This document shows, piece by piece, positions 8,509 through 17,647 of a stretch of 49,067 bases of DNA (the first letter of the stretch is position 1; the number at the start of each line of letters is the position of its first letter). Below the pieces are notes generated by a model. It did no database searches. It was not told the origin of the DNA and worked only from the letters and a program-made list of their open reading frames with translations. The DNA lies in the NCBI GenBank assembly GCA_018663505.1, contig JABJQG010000066.1:1-49067 (forward strand), written 5' to 3'. Source of the stretch: Pseudobdellovibrionaceae bacterium (GTDB taxonomy: Bacteria > Bdellovibrionota > Bdellovibrionia > Bdellovibrionales > UBA1609). The position numbers and the translations under genes are program-made.

Positions 8509-9927
8509 GTGAACAAAAAGGTTTTAATATTAGTTTTAGCATGTGCAACTTACCTATCTAGTTTTGCAGGTGATTTTGAATGGTCCGGTTTATACCGTTT
8601 TGAAGCTAACCACATTGAGAACTCAGAGTTAGATAGCTCAAAAAATAATTTTAAGGATTATGGCCTTCACCATTTAATACTTAAACCAAAAATAGTGGCC
8701 GCAGATGGGCTAACTATATTTGGTCGCTTTGATATTATGAATTCGGGAAATTATTTTCATGGTCAACTTTTTGGTGGAGCCAATAGAACAATAAGTACTT
8801 CGAATATAGAAGAAACAGACTCTGTTGGAAATAACATGGGCACAGATTCTCTATTGATTTCTCAGCTTTATGCAGAGCTTTCTCATGAGTTTGGCTTACT
8901 TAAAGTAGGACGTGCGCCATTGCATTTTGGTTTAGGTTTAAATTTAAATGCAGGCGCAGGTGACTTTGACCATTACTCTGATACTCGTGACCTGCTTTCT
9001 TATGAAATAGCTATGGGTAACTATAGTTTTATTACTACAGTGGGCAAGGTTGTTGAAAACACCATAGAGAAAAATACAGATGATGTTAATGAATATATCT
9101 TTAATTTAAATTATGACAATAGTGATGCAAAACTAAAAATGGGTGTACTTTATCAAATGCGAAGAGCGGCAGGCGGCATTAAAGACGTTCCTTTTGGTAC
9201 AGGAAAAGTAGGTGGTGCTGGTGCAACTAGACCAGCCTCTTCTGAAAAATTTGAATTTAACAATATTAGTATTTACTTTGAACGTACGGAAGAAACACAT
9301 CGTTGGGCATTAGAGACAGCTTTTATTGATGGAAAAACAGGAATATTAGACGCCAGTGACAACAATGTTGGCTTAAAATCATATTTGATTGGTTTTGAAT
9401 TTGATTACTTACCTACGGCATCTGATTTTAAATATGGATTTAAATTTGGTAGTGTGAGTGGCGACAACCCTAACACAACAAATACTTATGAAGGTGCAGC
9501 TTTTGATGCTAACTATGATGTTGCTATGCTTTTGTTTAATCATCAGTTAGGATCAAGTGATATATTAAACTCTACTATTTACGGTGGAGGAGCTGGTACT
9601 ACTAATGTTCAGTTAGATGTTGAACGCGTAACAAACACCACTTACCTTTCTCCAAACATTAGTTACCAATGGAGAGAACGCTGGAACTTGGGTGCCTCAT
9701 TTACTTTAGCAAATTTAAATCAAGTAAATGTATCTGGAAGTGACATGTCCAAGAGTTTAGGTTCTGAATTAGACCTTGCATTAACCTATAAACCGAATGA
9801 CAATTTAACCTGGGTGAATACAGTGGGCTACTTAATGGCAGGTGAAGCATTTAAGGGAAGTACTACTGATAATTTTAATAACGATTCAGCCATTGGATAT
9901 ATGAGTAAGATTGCTATCCGCTTTTAA
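8509..9927 (+). CDS. Outer-membrane beta-barrel protein (porin-like)
   Basis: Start chosen at the GTG at 8509, 7 nt after AAGGAG; the open frame extends 14 codons further upstream but without a ribosome site. This gives 472 aa with a signal peptide (KKVLILVLACATYLSSFAG) and a mature part beginning DFEWSGLYRFEAN. Alternating hydrophobic/polar strands run throughout, and the chain ends IGYMSKIAIRF; a terminal Phe is the classical outer-membrane barrel signature. The overall pattern resembles porin-type barrels with 14-18 strands; substrate unknown. A strong terminator follows at 10002-10028. Confidence 0.8.
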   Translation: MNKKVLILVLACATYLSSFAGDFEWSGLYRFEANHIENSELDSSKNNFKDYGLHHLILKPKIVAADGLTIFGRFDIMNSGNYFHGQLFGGANRTISTSNIEETDSVGNNMGTDSLLISQLYAELSHEFGLLKVGRAPLHFGLGLNLNAGAGDFDHYSDTRDLLSYEIAMGNYSFITTVGKVVENTIEKNTDDVNEYIFNLNYDNSDAKLKMGVLYQMRRAAGGIKDVPFGTGKVGGAGATRPASSEKFEFNNISIYFERTEETHRWALETAFIDGKTGILDASDNNVGLKSYLIGFEFDYLPTASDFKYGFKFGSVSGDNPNTTNTYEGAAFDANYDVAMLLFNHQLGSSDILNSTIYGGGAGTTNVQLDVERVTNTTYLSPNISYQWRERWNLGASFTLANLNQVNVSGSDMSKSLGSELDLALTYKPNDNLTWVNTVGYLMAGEAFKGSTTDNFNNDSAIGYMSKIAIRF

Positions 9928-10001
9928 GAGTACAACTAGAATGCAGCTTAGATATACATCGAAGAATACAATTTAAATTCAGCTTGGGATAGTAAGCAGG
10001 G

Positions 10002-10028
10002 CCCAGGGGGCAACCCCTGGGTTTTTTT
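10002..10028 (+). terminator. Rho-independent terminator of the outer-membrane protein gene
   Basis: An 8-bp perfect GC-rich stem (CCCAGGGG at 10002-10009, CCCCTGGG at 10014-10021) with a GCAA tetraloop, followed directly by seven T. A textbook intrinsic terminator; it lies 75 bp after the upstream stop and 4 bp before the next gene's GTG. Confidence 0.95.
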
Positions 10029-10032
10029 TAGG

Positions 10033-10932
10033 GTGAAGGTCATGTTTAAAAAATTACAGTTTAAAGTATTTATTCTACTTCTTCTTACATTTTCATTTAT
10101 AAACCTAGCATTAGCTTCAGATAAACAACGTGGGGCAATGACTGTGAAGAACCTAAATAGTCACAGTAAAAAAGGAGAGCCATTTTATGGTTTTATTCCC
10201 TATGTTCCACAAAAAAGAGAATACGGTTTCGAGCTTGGAGCAATGTGGGAGCAGCAAAATTTATATTGGATTGGAGCCTATGCTGGTTTTCATTTAGGCA
10301 CATGTATGCTTTCAGAAAGTCAAAGTTGTCAGCAATACTTTGATGTTATAGGCGGTGCTGGAGGTCGTGAAGGTCTTACAGAAGGCTTAGTTTTAGGTGC
10401 TATTCGATGGCAGTTCGTTAGCTTTCCTAAATTTATTTCTCCATCAGCAAGGCTGTTTGCAGGAGCTATGAATATTAGAGGAGATGGTAATGATCGCAAC
10501 ATACCTGTATTTGGCGTTGGTTACGGGCTGAGTGCAGCTGTACATGAAGCTATTGATTTGAAATTAAATTTTAGAGTGGGTGGTGGTGAAAAAACATGGA
10601 GCCAAACATTTTTTACTGTTTCAGTAAAGTTTGATACAGTGATTAATTACTTTGCTGCTCGTTTAACAGCTTTTGGAGATAAGGCTGTTAATGTCACAGG
10701 GAAGGTTATTGATGGCACAGGAACTGTGCTTAAGGGCACAAAAAATGTAATTAAAAAAGGTGTAAAGGCAACAGGTGGAGCTATTGTCACAGGTGCAGGA
10801 GCTTTAAAAAAGGGCGCCCAGGCCACTGGCGGTGCCCTAATGGATGGTGCTGAAGTGATTAAAAAGGGTGTTGAAAAAACTGGAGAAGTAATATCTGCTC
10901 CATTAAAGCCTGCTAAGAAATCAGATAAATAG
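10033..10932 (+). CDS. Exported protein with barrel-like domain and 18-residue C-terminal repeats
   Basis: A 299-aa protein starting at GTG 10033 or ATG 10042. The signal peptide runs to about residue 28 (LINLALAS). Residues 50-205 have the aromatic/glycine alternation of a small outer-membrane barrel (YGFELGAMWEQQNLYWIGAYAGFHLG; FTVSVKF). Residues 205-295 are a Gly/Lys/Ala-rich helical tail with an 18-residue repeat: KKGVKATGGAIVTGAGAL, then KKGAQATGGALMDGAEVI, then a partial KKGVEKTGEVIS; two weaker units precede them. Eighteen residues are five helical turns, so the tail probably forms amphipathic helices that lie on a membrane or another surface. I do not recognise the family. The start sits immediately after a terminator, so its promoter is unclear. 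Confidence 0.7.
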   Translation: MKVMFKKLQFKVFILLLLTFSFINLALASDKQRGAMTVKNLNSHSKKGEPFYGFIPYVPQKREYGFELGAMWEQQNLYWIGAYAGFHLGTCMLSESQSCQQYFDVIGGAGGREGLTEGLVLGAIRWQFVSFPKFISPSARLFAGAMNIRGDGNDRNIPVFGVGYGLSAAVHEAIDLKLNFRVGGGEKTWSQTFFTVSVKFDTVINYFAARLTAFGDKAVNVTGKVIDGTGTVLKGTKNVIKKGVKATGGAIVTGAGALKKGAQATGGALMDGAEVIKKGVEKTGEVISAPLKPAKKSDK

Positions 10933-11056
10933 TGCCTGCATTATAGTGCTTTTTACAGCCAGAAGTGTAATGACATTCAATAATATGAATATAGTTACTG
11001 TTCACATATCCTAACAATTAGAATTTTTAAGTCTTATTTAAATTAATTACAGGGTT

Positions 11057-12199
11057 GTGAAATACCGTTGTATGAATTGTTTGTATTATATTAAATGCGC
11101 TATGCAATTTTTATTTTTTAAGCTTCATTACTATATTCTGATTCTCTTTTTTTACTCATCTGTGGCATTAGCTCAAAGTCAGTGTTTGGTTTTTTTTAAA
11201 GAAATGTCTATTGGTAAGCCTGTGGAGCAAAGTACGACCATCAACGGAGAGAAGTCTTTTTTGATCCCATACCAGATAGAGGGGAGTACTGATTTTATTT
11301 TCTCACTATATGATGCTCAAACATCTAGATGGGTTCAACACAAAGTGGATTACCCTCAGGGTACTAAAAATAGAGGCTATAAAAGAGGCCTGAGGGCACA
11401 AACTGAACATGTAATTTGGCTAAATTTTAATGGAAGTTATGCTATTCGTGCTAATATTAAAATTGGAACTTTAAAAAAGAAAAAAAACGAAGTGCTATTG
11501 GTATTTAGTAAAAGAAATAAATTAAAAGCCGTTGTTGGGCTTCGTTTGGATTCTGATTACCAAATTGGTGAAATTTTTCAGGATAAACTAAATCCACAGA
11601 TTATGGATGTGAACTTTCATCATAAAAAGTATTTAGACACAGTTGTAGAACGTTGGGATTTAAATCAGTATTTAAAAGTGGCAGAAAAATCATTGTATGA
11701 AACATATGTGGCTCCAAAAGATTTTCATAGAATTTCCTTTAACCAAAATTCGGTAAAAGTGTCTGCCGAGAAGTCAGATTTTGGAAAAGCTCATGAAATA
11801 AAAAGCCCCAACGGGAAGTACACCTTAAGAATGACCTTAGCTCATTCCGGAGACTCAATTGTGGGGGAAGCCAATGCATGGGCCATAGATATAGTAAGAG
11901 TTTTTAGAGAATCGAATAGCAAGAGGCCCGTTCGATATGCACTATTAGAAAGTTTACCTATGGAGGTGGACTTTTCTAAACTACAAATTTATTGGCATAA
12001 TCGTGGTGAATCAGTAGTTATTCAAACCAATGGATCCCAAGTGTGGCTATGGAACAGCGTAACTAAAGAAGCAGAAGTTTTCATAGCAGATAGTTTTCAA
12101 GTGGAAAACGGAAACTTAGTTTTAATTAACAAAGTGCCTTCCGAAGAAAAATCAAAGAAAAAAATATTCAGCCTTTTGAATAATGACTTTATCAATTAA
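11057..12199 (+). CDS. Exported protein of unknown function
   Basis: A 380-aa frame beginning at GTG 11057; in-frame ATG codons at codons 6 and 16 (11102) are possible starts. The signal sequence is the segment FFKLHYYILILFFYSSVALAQS. The mature part has many beta-type segments (WVQHKVDYPQG, VIWLNFNGSYAIRAN, SPNGKYTLRMTLAH, VVIQTNGSQVWLWN) reminiscent of propeller-like blades; 'SPNGKYTLRMTLA' resembles the start of a TolB/WD-like blade. This is structural guesswork. No catalytic motif is visible. It is followed by about 195 bp with no gene and converges on the next gene. Confidence 0.6.
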   Translation: MKYRCMNCLYYIKCAMQFLFFKLHYYILILFFYSSVALAQSQCLVFFKEMSIGKPVEQSTTINGEKSFLIPYQIEGSTDFIFSLYDAQTSRWVQHKVDYPQGTKNRGYKRGLRAQTEHVIWLNFNGSYAIRANIKIGTLKKKKNEVLLVFSKRNKLKAVVGLRLDSDYQIGEIFQDKLNPQIMDVNFHHKKYLDTVVERWDLNQYLKVAEKSLYETYVAPKDFHRISFNQNSVKVSAEKSDFGKAHEIKSPNGKYTLRMTLAHSGDSIVGEANAWAIDIVRVFRESNSKRPVRYALLESLPMEVDFSKLQIYWHNRGESVVIQTNGSQVWLWNSVTKEAEVFIADSFQVENGNLVLINKVPSEEKSKKKIFSLLNNDFIN

Positions 12200-12394
12200 A
12201 TTGTGCCGAAACAGTAACTACAATACTCCACATAGTTATCTTCATCACAGTGTCCTCCTGAGCGAAGGATCTGTATAGTAATTAACATCCAGATACAAGT
12301 TCTTAGCTACGTTCAGTATACATGACCACTAAGTTAAAATACATTCACGAAGAGAATATAAGCTTGTTCTCTTGTGGAAGTAATACTAGTGCTC

Positions 12395-12916
12395 TTAAAA
12401 TTTAGTATTGTGGCATTCTGAATATTTGACAATATAGTTATCTTCAAGAACATAAGGATCTTGATTCTCTAGCTTTTTTTTAAATATCATTACATTGCAA
12501 GTTTGTGATTTTATTTTACTTGTTTTAAATACAACTCGAAATAAATTGTAAGGCCTAAATGCTAAATTATTATTTTCTTCATCCAAACTGATAAGATCCA
12601 CAGTCTTAATTTCGGAAATTTCAACCTCAAGGGTTTCGTCATCATTTGGAATACTAAATTTAGGTAATTCTAGAATTTCTTGAGCTTTATCAGGGGCACC
12701 AGTTAAATTTAAGTAATTATATCTAAAAACTAGAACATAAGCATCTTTAAGTAGAGGCTGTGGAATAATCTCCTGATTTATTCGTATATTTTGTTCTACA
12801 ATGTGAAGAGCGAGATTAATATCCAGAGTAGTTTTTTCTTTTGAATAACTATCCTGCTCCATGGAAAAGGATAGTGATGAATACAATATCAATAATATAA
12901 CCGTAGTAATTTTCAT
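12395..12916 (-). CDS. Small exported protein of unknown function
   Basis: A 173-aa protein with a signal peptide (residues 1-18, LYSSLSFSM) and a mature domain with two cysteines near the C-terminus (QTCNVMIF, SECHN), possibly one disulfide. AAGGAG lies 7-8 nt before the ATG. I recognise no family. Its upstream region shares about 150 bp of sequence and spacing with that of the unrelated gene at 38146-38586. Confidence 0.65.
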   Translation of the reverse strand: MKITTVILLILYSSLSFSMEQDSYSKEKTTLDINLALHIVEQNIRINQEIIPQPLLKDAYVLVFRYNYLNLTGAPDKAQEILELPKFSIPNDDETLEVEISEIKTVDLISLDEENNNLAFRPYNLFRVVFKTSKIKSQTCNVMIFKKKLENQDPYVLEDNYIVKYSECHNTKF

Positions 12917-12996
12917 ATTTTGTTACTCCTTATTTATAACAAATATTTACTAAACTCTCTAAACCTAATGATCAATATTCCTAAAAATCTGGTAAA

Positions 12997-13145
12997 GTCA
13001 GGACCTCCTCGGAGGCCACTCTTCGTTTAAACATCGTCTCTGTTTAACAATATAGAAATAGTATCATAGAAGTTTTCAAGTTTTGAAAAGATATGATGAG
13101 TTGAAAATAAGAAAAAAAACCGCCAAATCGTCTATAATTTAAACA
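12997..13145 (-). promoter_or_regulatory. Upstream region conserved with that of another exported-protein gene
   Basis: Two blocks match the region upstream of the gene at 38146-38586. Block 1 (12997-13033, containing CTCGGAG) matches 38605-38641 at 28 of 37 positions. Block 2 (13125-13145, AAATCGTCTATAAT...) matches 38735-38755 at 16 of 21. The gap between blocks is about 92 bp here and 94 bp there. The downstream genes are not homologous. It may be a promoter plus leader, or a dispersed repeat. The rest of 12917-13375 contains no gene that I can support; a 21-codon open frame at 13182-13247 is too short to call. Confidence 0.5.
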
Positions 13146-13375
13146 GGAAGAAATTACATAAATTAGAAGTTATAAAGAGCTCTAAGCTTTTCGAGTAAAA
13201 ACATTTAAAATAAGATATTCACGGCCTCGAAATAGAATAATGGCCATTCTCACGTTACTCTTTGAATAAGCTCGATGTGGTTATTTGACCAAATCGGCCC
13301 GTCGAAAGGTTCGTATTTTGTAAATGTGTTAATTGTTAAATCAAGAATAAACAATATTTTTCTACTTATGTTAAT

Positions 13376-13975
13376 TTAATCTTCCTGAGAGGATGGATAT
13401 ATAGAATATGGTCCAGGGAAATCTGGGAGATAATCCGAAAAGTCACAGTTTTCTTCGCTATCTTCTATCTCTATGGGTTCTATAGGAATTAATATTACTC
13501 TCCGCGTGTCTTCTAGCACAACCTTATTGAATCGATAGTGCTTATATGGACAACCACCTTTTATAGACATACTAATCGGCTCATTTGCAAAGTGTCCAAA
13601 GATTAGCGAATGAGTTTTACCAACTTTATAAGCCATAACTTCATAAAACATAACTTGATCATCAGGTGAGGGCGGTTGAAGAGTATCTTTGTAATACTCA
13701 GTTCCCACTGGAATTTCGACTTTTTCCTTTTCAGTTATATTTAGATAATAATTAATTTTCTCTAGAAAATTAGATTCATCATACATCTCTCCATACGAAA
13801 AGCGCTGAAGTGGATCGTTATGCTCACCAAATAAAGTAAAAGAACCAAGTGAAAGACTAGTGAAAATAAGCAAGTGACCGATGGTCAGATAGGGCAGAAT
13901 AGATTTTTTCATTTCTAATTTATGAAGGATGAGGAGGATAGCAAAAAGTGTCGCTATAGTTAAAAAGTTAATCAT
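13376..13975 (-). CDS. Small membrane protein of unknown function
   Basis: A 199-aa protein. The frame also has a TTG two codons earlier, but AGGAGG is 7 nt from the ATG at 13975 and only 1 nt from the TTG, so the ATG is the start. Two hydrophobic segments lie at about 3-18 and 29-50, followed by a ~150-residue, acidic, probably periplasmic domain (ending DYLPDFPGPYSIYPSSQED). I recognise no domain. It is flanked by long non-coding stretches on both sides. Confidence 0.6.
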   Translation of the reverse strand: MINFLTIATLFAILLILHKLEMKKSILPYLTIGHLLIFTSLSLGSFTLFGEHNDPLQRFSYGEMYDESNFLEKINYYLNITEKEKVEIPVGTEYYKDTLQPPSPDDQVMFYEVMAYKVGKTHSLIFGHFANEPISMSIKGGCPYKHYRFNKVVLEDTRRVILIPIEPIEIEDSEENCDFSDYLPDFPGPYSIYPSSQED

Positions 13976-13981
13976 AATCAA

Positions 13982-14361
13982 GCCTCCTAGGCTACTGTAA
14001 ATACTAGAATCTTAGCATTTAATAATTACTTAAATCAAATCTTGTGCCAGATGCTTTAGGAAACACTAAAAAAATTTTGAACGACTGAAGTATGCACACT
14101 CATGCGAATCTCTCTAACTTTCGAGTACTCGACTTTTCGAGATCTACACCATAAACAAGGGCTTTATATTAAAGCGAAAAAAGTGCCATTCCTTCATTTT
14201 GTATGACAATATGAAAACTTCAATTTAAAAATGTAAGGTTAAGTATGAGGCGTTACAATTAAATTGATCGGGGCCAATTATTGAGTTCTAATTAAAGAAA
14301 ACCGATTCAAATCCATGAACCGGCGGGGGTACTTTAGTTACTTAAAATTAATTATTATTGA
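13982..14361. other. Long intergenic region, no gene
   Basis: About 380 bp between two leftward genes. It holds the terminator of the upstream 635-aa gene (14294-14323) and a minus-strand sequence TGGCAC-N5-TCGC (14174-14188) that keeps the GG and GC of a sigma-54 site at the right spacing but has one core mismatch. I see no open frame. Confidence 0.45.
14294..14323 (-). terminator. Probable intrinsic terminator of the 635-aa exported-protein gene
   Basis: On the minus strand CCGGTTCA and TGAATCGG (one G-U pair) form an 8-bp stem around a 6-nt loop, followed by TTTTCTTT. It lies about 40 bp after the stop codon of the gene at 14362-16269. Confidence 0.7.
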
Positions 14362-16269
14362 TTAATGAACGCCTTGTCTGAAGCCGTTGCCTCGTCCATT
14401 ATTGCGTCCATTTCCATTGCGTGCGCTGGAGTTATTTCCGTTATTTCTATTGCCGTTTCTATTATTACCGATATAAGGCATCTGTCTTGATCCTGTATAT
14501 GAATTTCCTGAGCCTACAATATTTCTTCTTTGTCCATTCATATTGTTATTAGCTGTATTATTCACAAGTGGTTGTTCACTGTCAAAACTGAATGGGTATT
14601 GAACATATTTTCTGTTGTTGATGTCGGTTACAGATTTTAGACTGGAATCAATGGTTAGTTTATCAAAGTTGCTATACTTAAGTAAATCAGAAGAATAGTC
14701 ACCAATATTCACTCGGCTTCTTGCTTGTAGAGCATCACTGTATTTATCTTCTTTATTTGATCTTGAACGCCTTTTTGATTTTGACGATTTTGATTTTCTA
14801 AATGAAATTTTTGATAAGCTGTCTAAAGCTTTATCTCTATTTTTAAAGTTTTGGCTAGACTTACACATGGGGCTTCTGATGTATTTTTTTGTAAAACAGT
14901 TCATTGAATTTGAAATTTTAATATAATCAGACTCAATATCTGTAACATTTTTATAGTCAGATCTGTTAAGGTCGCTGGATTCCACACCTTCTGTCATTTT
15001 CAAAACTTTTTTATAGTGCTTTTGAAAATCTAGATTTAACGCAGTGGCCATTTTTAACTTTTTGTTCATATACTCTTTACGATTTTCTTCGAGCATAGCT
15101 GTAATGGCTCTCTTTTCTGTAAAAGGAACTCTTGGGTCGTACTGTAATTCTTGAATTTCTTTTTTAAATCGAGCGTTAGTTGAATTTATATCTTTTAAAA
15201 TATTATCTTCAAGATCTTTGTTTTCAGCTAGAAATTCTTTATGAGCATGTAAAGATTTGGCCTTTGCTTTTAATGTATTGATGGCATTGTAAAACGGTTC
15301 ACTATCTTCTAGATCAAGGTCATTATCGTTGTCCTCATTAAACATAGATTCAAGTTCTTCAATATTATCATTAAAGTCGGATTGGTCTTTTTTAGCGGCA
15401 AGTTTTCTTAATCGAGTTAAGAGCCCTTTTTTCTTATTAGTAAATACTTGTTTTAAAAAAAGATCTTTATCGATGGTTTTATTATAAGGTTCATCTTCAA
15501 GAATACTGATAATATGATCAAAGCCGTTGTGAGCAAGTTTATCTACACAAGCCATAAGGTCTTCCATAGATTTAATCTTTTTTAATTTTTTAGCTTCACC
15601 ATCAGCGCTCTGTTTTTGACAACGTAGTTGAGCCAATAAATTTTTGCGTGTGCTTTTGTATTTTTTATCGGATTTTTTAGTGGCTACATTTGATGTCTCA
15701 GTATCATCAGTGGTCTGTAGTTTTAATGTAGCATTTAGGGCGTCCTGAATATTGTTAATATTATTTTCACCTACTTTAAAGGTATGCTCTGATTTACAGT
15801 TACCTGTGGTGCAGTGCTTGCCCTCTATATCCACGCGGATATATTTATTGTTTTTCTTTAACTTAGACAGTACATTTTTAGGTGAATCAACAGGGTCAAA
15901 TCCACCATATCCATCAGTTGTATATACTTTTGATTTTTTCATATGTTTTGATGGATCGAAGGCGATCATATTATGTTCGTTAACACCTTTTCTCTTATCA
16001 TTCACAACCAGAAAGCCTTTATTTTTAATCAGTTGTTTATTTGTCTTTGTTGCAGTGTATCCTGTTAAATCGTAATCATCTGTGGATTTTTTTTCTTCCT
16101 TTGCAAACACATGCTTTGTAAGTTCCACCTTTTCTGATTCTTCAGAATCGCTAGATGCCATGTCTGTGCTGCCGTATTCCACACTGTAATTGGACCACGA
16201 TGATGTGGCAGCTAGTAAACAGAATAGTCCTGCTATAAGTAGCTTGTTCTTTTTAGTTATTGTTTTCAT
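14362..16269 (-). CDS. Large exported low-complexity protein with Asn/Gly-rich tail
   Basis: The frame is open back to 16509, but GGAGGG lies 8 nt before the ATG at 16269, and the signal peptide begins there (KKNKLLIAGLFCLLAATSSWS). This gives 635 aa. The mature protein is Lys/Asp/Ser-rich with long predicted helices in the middle (about 210-430), a strongly basic RKSKSSKSKRRSRS patch near residue 505, and a C-terminal tail of about 50 residues made mostly of Asn, Gly and Arg. Six or so cysteines occur in mature regions (GKHCTTGNC, QLRCQ, MACVDK, NCFTK, PMCKSS). I recognise no family. Low-complexity tails of this kind are probably disordered; a surface or secreted role is inference. Confidence 0.65.
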   Translation of the reverse strand: MKTITKKNKLLIAGLFCLLAATSSWSNYSVEYGSTDMASSDSEESEKVELTKHVFAKEEKKSTDDYDLTGYTATKTNKQLIKNKGFLVVNDKRKGVNEHNMIAFDPSKHMKKSKVYTTDGYGGFDPVDSPKNVLSKLKKNNKYIRVDIEGKHCTTGNCKSEHTFKVGENNINNIQDALNATLKLQTTDDTETSNVATKKSDKKYKSTRKNLLAQLRCQKQSADGEAKKLKKIKSMEDLMACVDKLAHNGFDHIISILEDEPYNKTIDKDLFLKQVFTNKKKGLLTRLRKLAAKKDQSDFNDNIEELESMFNEDNDNDLDLEDSEPFYNAINTLKAKAKSLHAHKEFLAENKDLEDNILKDINSTNARFKKEIQELQYDPRVPFTEKRAITAMLEENRKEYMNKKLKMATALNLDFQKHYKKVLKMTEGVESSDLNRSDYKNVTDIESDYIKISNSMNCFTKKYIRSPMCKSSQNFKNRDKALDSLSKISFRKSKSSKSKRRSRSNKEDKYSDALQARSRVNIGDYSSDLLKYSNFDKLTIDSSLKSVTDINNRKYVQYPFSFDSEQPLVNNTANNNMNGQRRNIVGSGNSYTGSRQMPYIGNNRNGNRNNGNNSSARNGNGRNNGRGNGFRQGVH

Positions 16270-16528
16270 ATTAATACCCTCCATTAATACCTGGATCCAT
16301 CCAGGGGTTTCACTGTTTGAAAGTTCAATTCCTGGGCCTAAAGTGCCAGTTTGTAAGATTATGAAAACATTGGTCTTTTTAAATACTAGACAGTTGTAAA
16401 AAGTTTGACCGGGTGTAAAGGAATTGAAAGATGAGTGGGATATTTCATGGAAAACGGCCTTATATTGGCTGTTTAAAAGTTTGATGGATGAAATTGCCCA
16501 AAGTAACAAAATTTGTTAGAAAGGGGGG

Positions 16529-17647
16529 GTGTTAGAGCCTGGAATCATGGGGAATCCCACTAAATTAGAGCCAAATAAGCAGTTGGACTGGAAATGGCAA
16601 AGCCGTAAATCCTTACGTTCTTTAAGTGATTTTGAGCAATATTTTGATCTTTCAGTAGATGAAAAGAAGGCATTTGCCTATAACCAGGATCTTTTTCAAG
16701 TAAGAGCCACCCCATATTATGCAAGTTTAGCTCATAAGACGGATATAAACTGCCCCATACGCCAAATATTAGTGCCTCAGTTTAAAGAAGTGGAGGCTTA
16801 TAAAACGCAAAGCTTAAAAGACCCCTTGGCCGAAAGGCAGAATAACCCTGTACCCAGAATCATACATCGTTATAAAGATCGGGTCCTTTTGTTAGTTACA
16901 GATTTTTGTAGTGTGTATTGTCGTTACTGCACAAGAAAACATTTTACTGCCACTGGCCAGGCCGTAATTTCTAAAAAAGATTTTCACTTAGCTCTGGATT
17001 ACATTTATAAACACAGCGAGATAAAAGAGGTGATTTTGTCAGGTGGTGACCCTCTGACATTATCTGATGAAAAGTTAGATGAGCTTTTGTATGCAATTAA
17101 AGGGATTCCCCATGTGGAACTAATTAGGATTGGTACTCGAGTACCTACGGTTATGCCCATGCGTGTGACGGAGAAGCTAGTTAAAATTTTAAGAAAACAT
17201 AAGCCCGTATTTTTAATGAGCCATTTTAATCACAGAAAGGAAATCACGGATTTGTCATCGCAGGCCTTAGAACTATTTGTAGACCATGGCATTCCTGTAA
17301 TGAATCAAATGGTTTTGTTAAAAAATATAAATGATTCTGCAGATGCTGTTTATGAGCTTTCTCGGGCTTTGTTGCGCTTAAGAGTAAAGCCCTATTATAT
17401 GTTTCAGTGTGACCCTGTGGTAGGTACAGAGCATTTAAAAGTATCCCTGGAGAAATCAAAATCTATTCAAAGAGAACTATGGGGGCATAGTTCTGGACTG
17501 GCTATGCCGAACCTTTCTTTAGATATTCCGGACGGCGGAGGCAAAGTAGGTATAGTTCCAGATTTTTACCAAGGATCTGAAGCTGGAACCCATTTTTTTG
17601 TTGGGTTTGACGGGGTAAAAGGGGTATATAAAGACCCGGTGGAATAA
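16529..17647 (+). CDS. kamA: KamA-type lysine 2,3-aminomutase (radical SAM, PLP)
   Basis: A 372-aa radical-SAM enzyme that would interconvert L-lysine and L-beta-lysine. The iron-sulfur cluster motif is CSVYCRYC (Cys127, 131, 134). PLP-binding Lys339 lies in PDGGGK, and the acidic residues expected to hold the substrate are present in FQCDPVVG and LSLDIPD, which favours KamA over the translation-factor modifier EpmB. The start is a GTG directly after a G-rich Shine-Dalgarno; an ATG six codons later is an alternative. It is shorter at the ends than clostridial KamA. No beta-lysine acetyltransferase gene is adjacent, so an osmolyte role is not shown. The gene is divergent from the 635-aa gene and its stop is followed immediately by a long inverted repeat. 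Confidence 0.85.
   Translation: MLEPGIMGNPTKLEPNKQLDWKWQSRKSLRSLSDFEQYFDLSVDEKKAFAYNQDLFQVRATPYYASLAHKTDINCPIRQILVPQFKEVEAYKTQSLKDPLAERQNNPVPRIIHRYKDRVLLLVTDFCSVYCRYCTRKHFTATGQAVISKKDFHLALDYIYKHSEIKEVILSGGDPLTLSDEKLDELLYAIKGIPHVELIRIGTRVPTVMPMRVTEKLVKILRKHKPVFLMSHFNHRKEITDLSSQALELFVDHGIPVMNQMVLLKNINDSADAVYELSRALLRLRVKPYYMFQCDPVVGTEHLKVSLEKSKSIQRELWGHSSGLAMPNLSLDIPDGGGKVGIVPDFYQGSEAGTHFFVGFDGVKGVYKDPVE

Noticed and set aside
12252-12272. TCCTGAGCGAAGGATCT, a string reminiscent of dispersed repeats in many genomes
   Set aside because: Only one copy in this window, so repeat status cannot be shown.
13182-13247. 21-codon minus-strand ORF (MAIILFRGREYLILNVFTRKA)
   Set aside because: No Shine-Dalgarno sequence, too short, and no supporting context.
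14035-14049. Minus-strand TGGCAC-N5-TTGA resembling a sigma-54 promoter
   Set aside because: The essential -12 GC is replaced by GA.
14301-14323. ATTCAAAT within a paired stretch looked like a tRNA T-arm
   Set aside because: No acceptor, D or anticodon arm can be built around it; it is the stem-loop of a terminator.
15752-16399. Plus-strand open frames opposite the 635-aa exported protein
   Set aside because: They are antisense shadows of the real gene, with no ribosome sites and no domain content.
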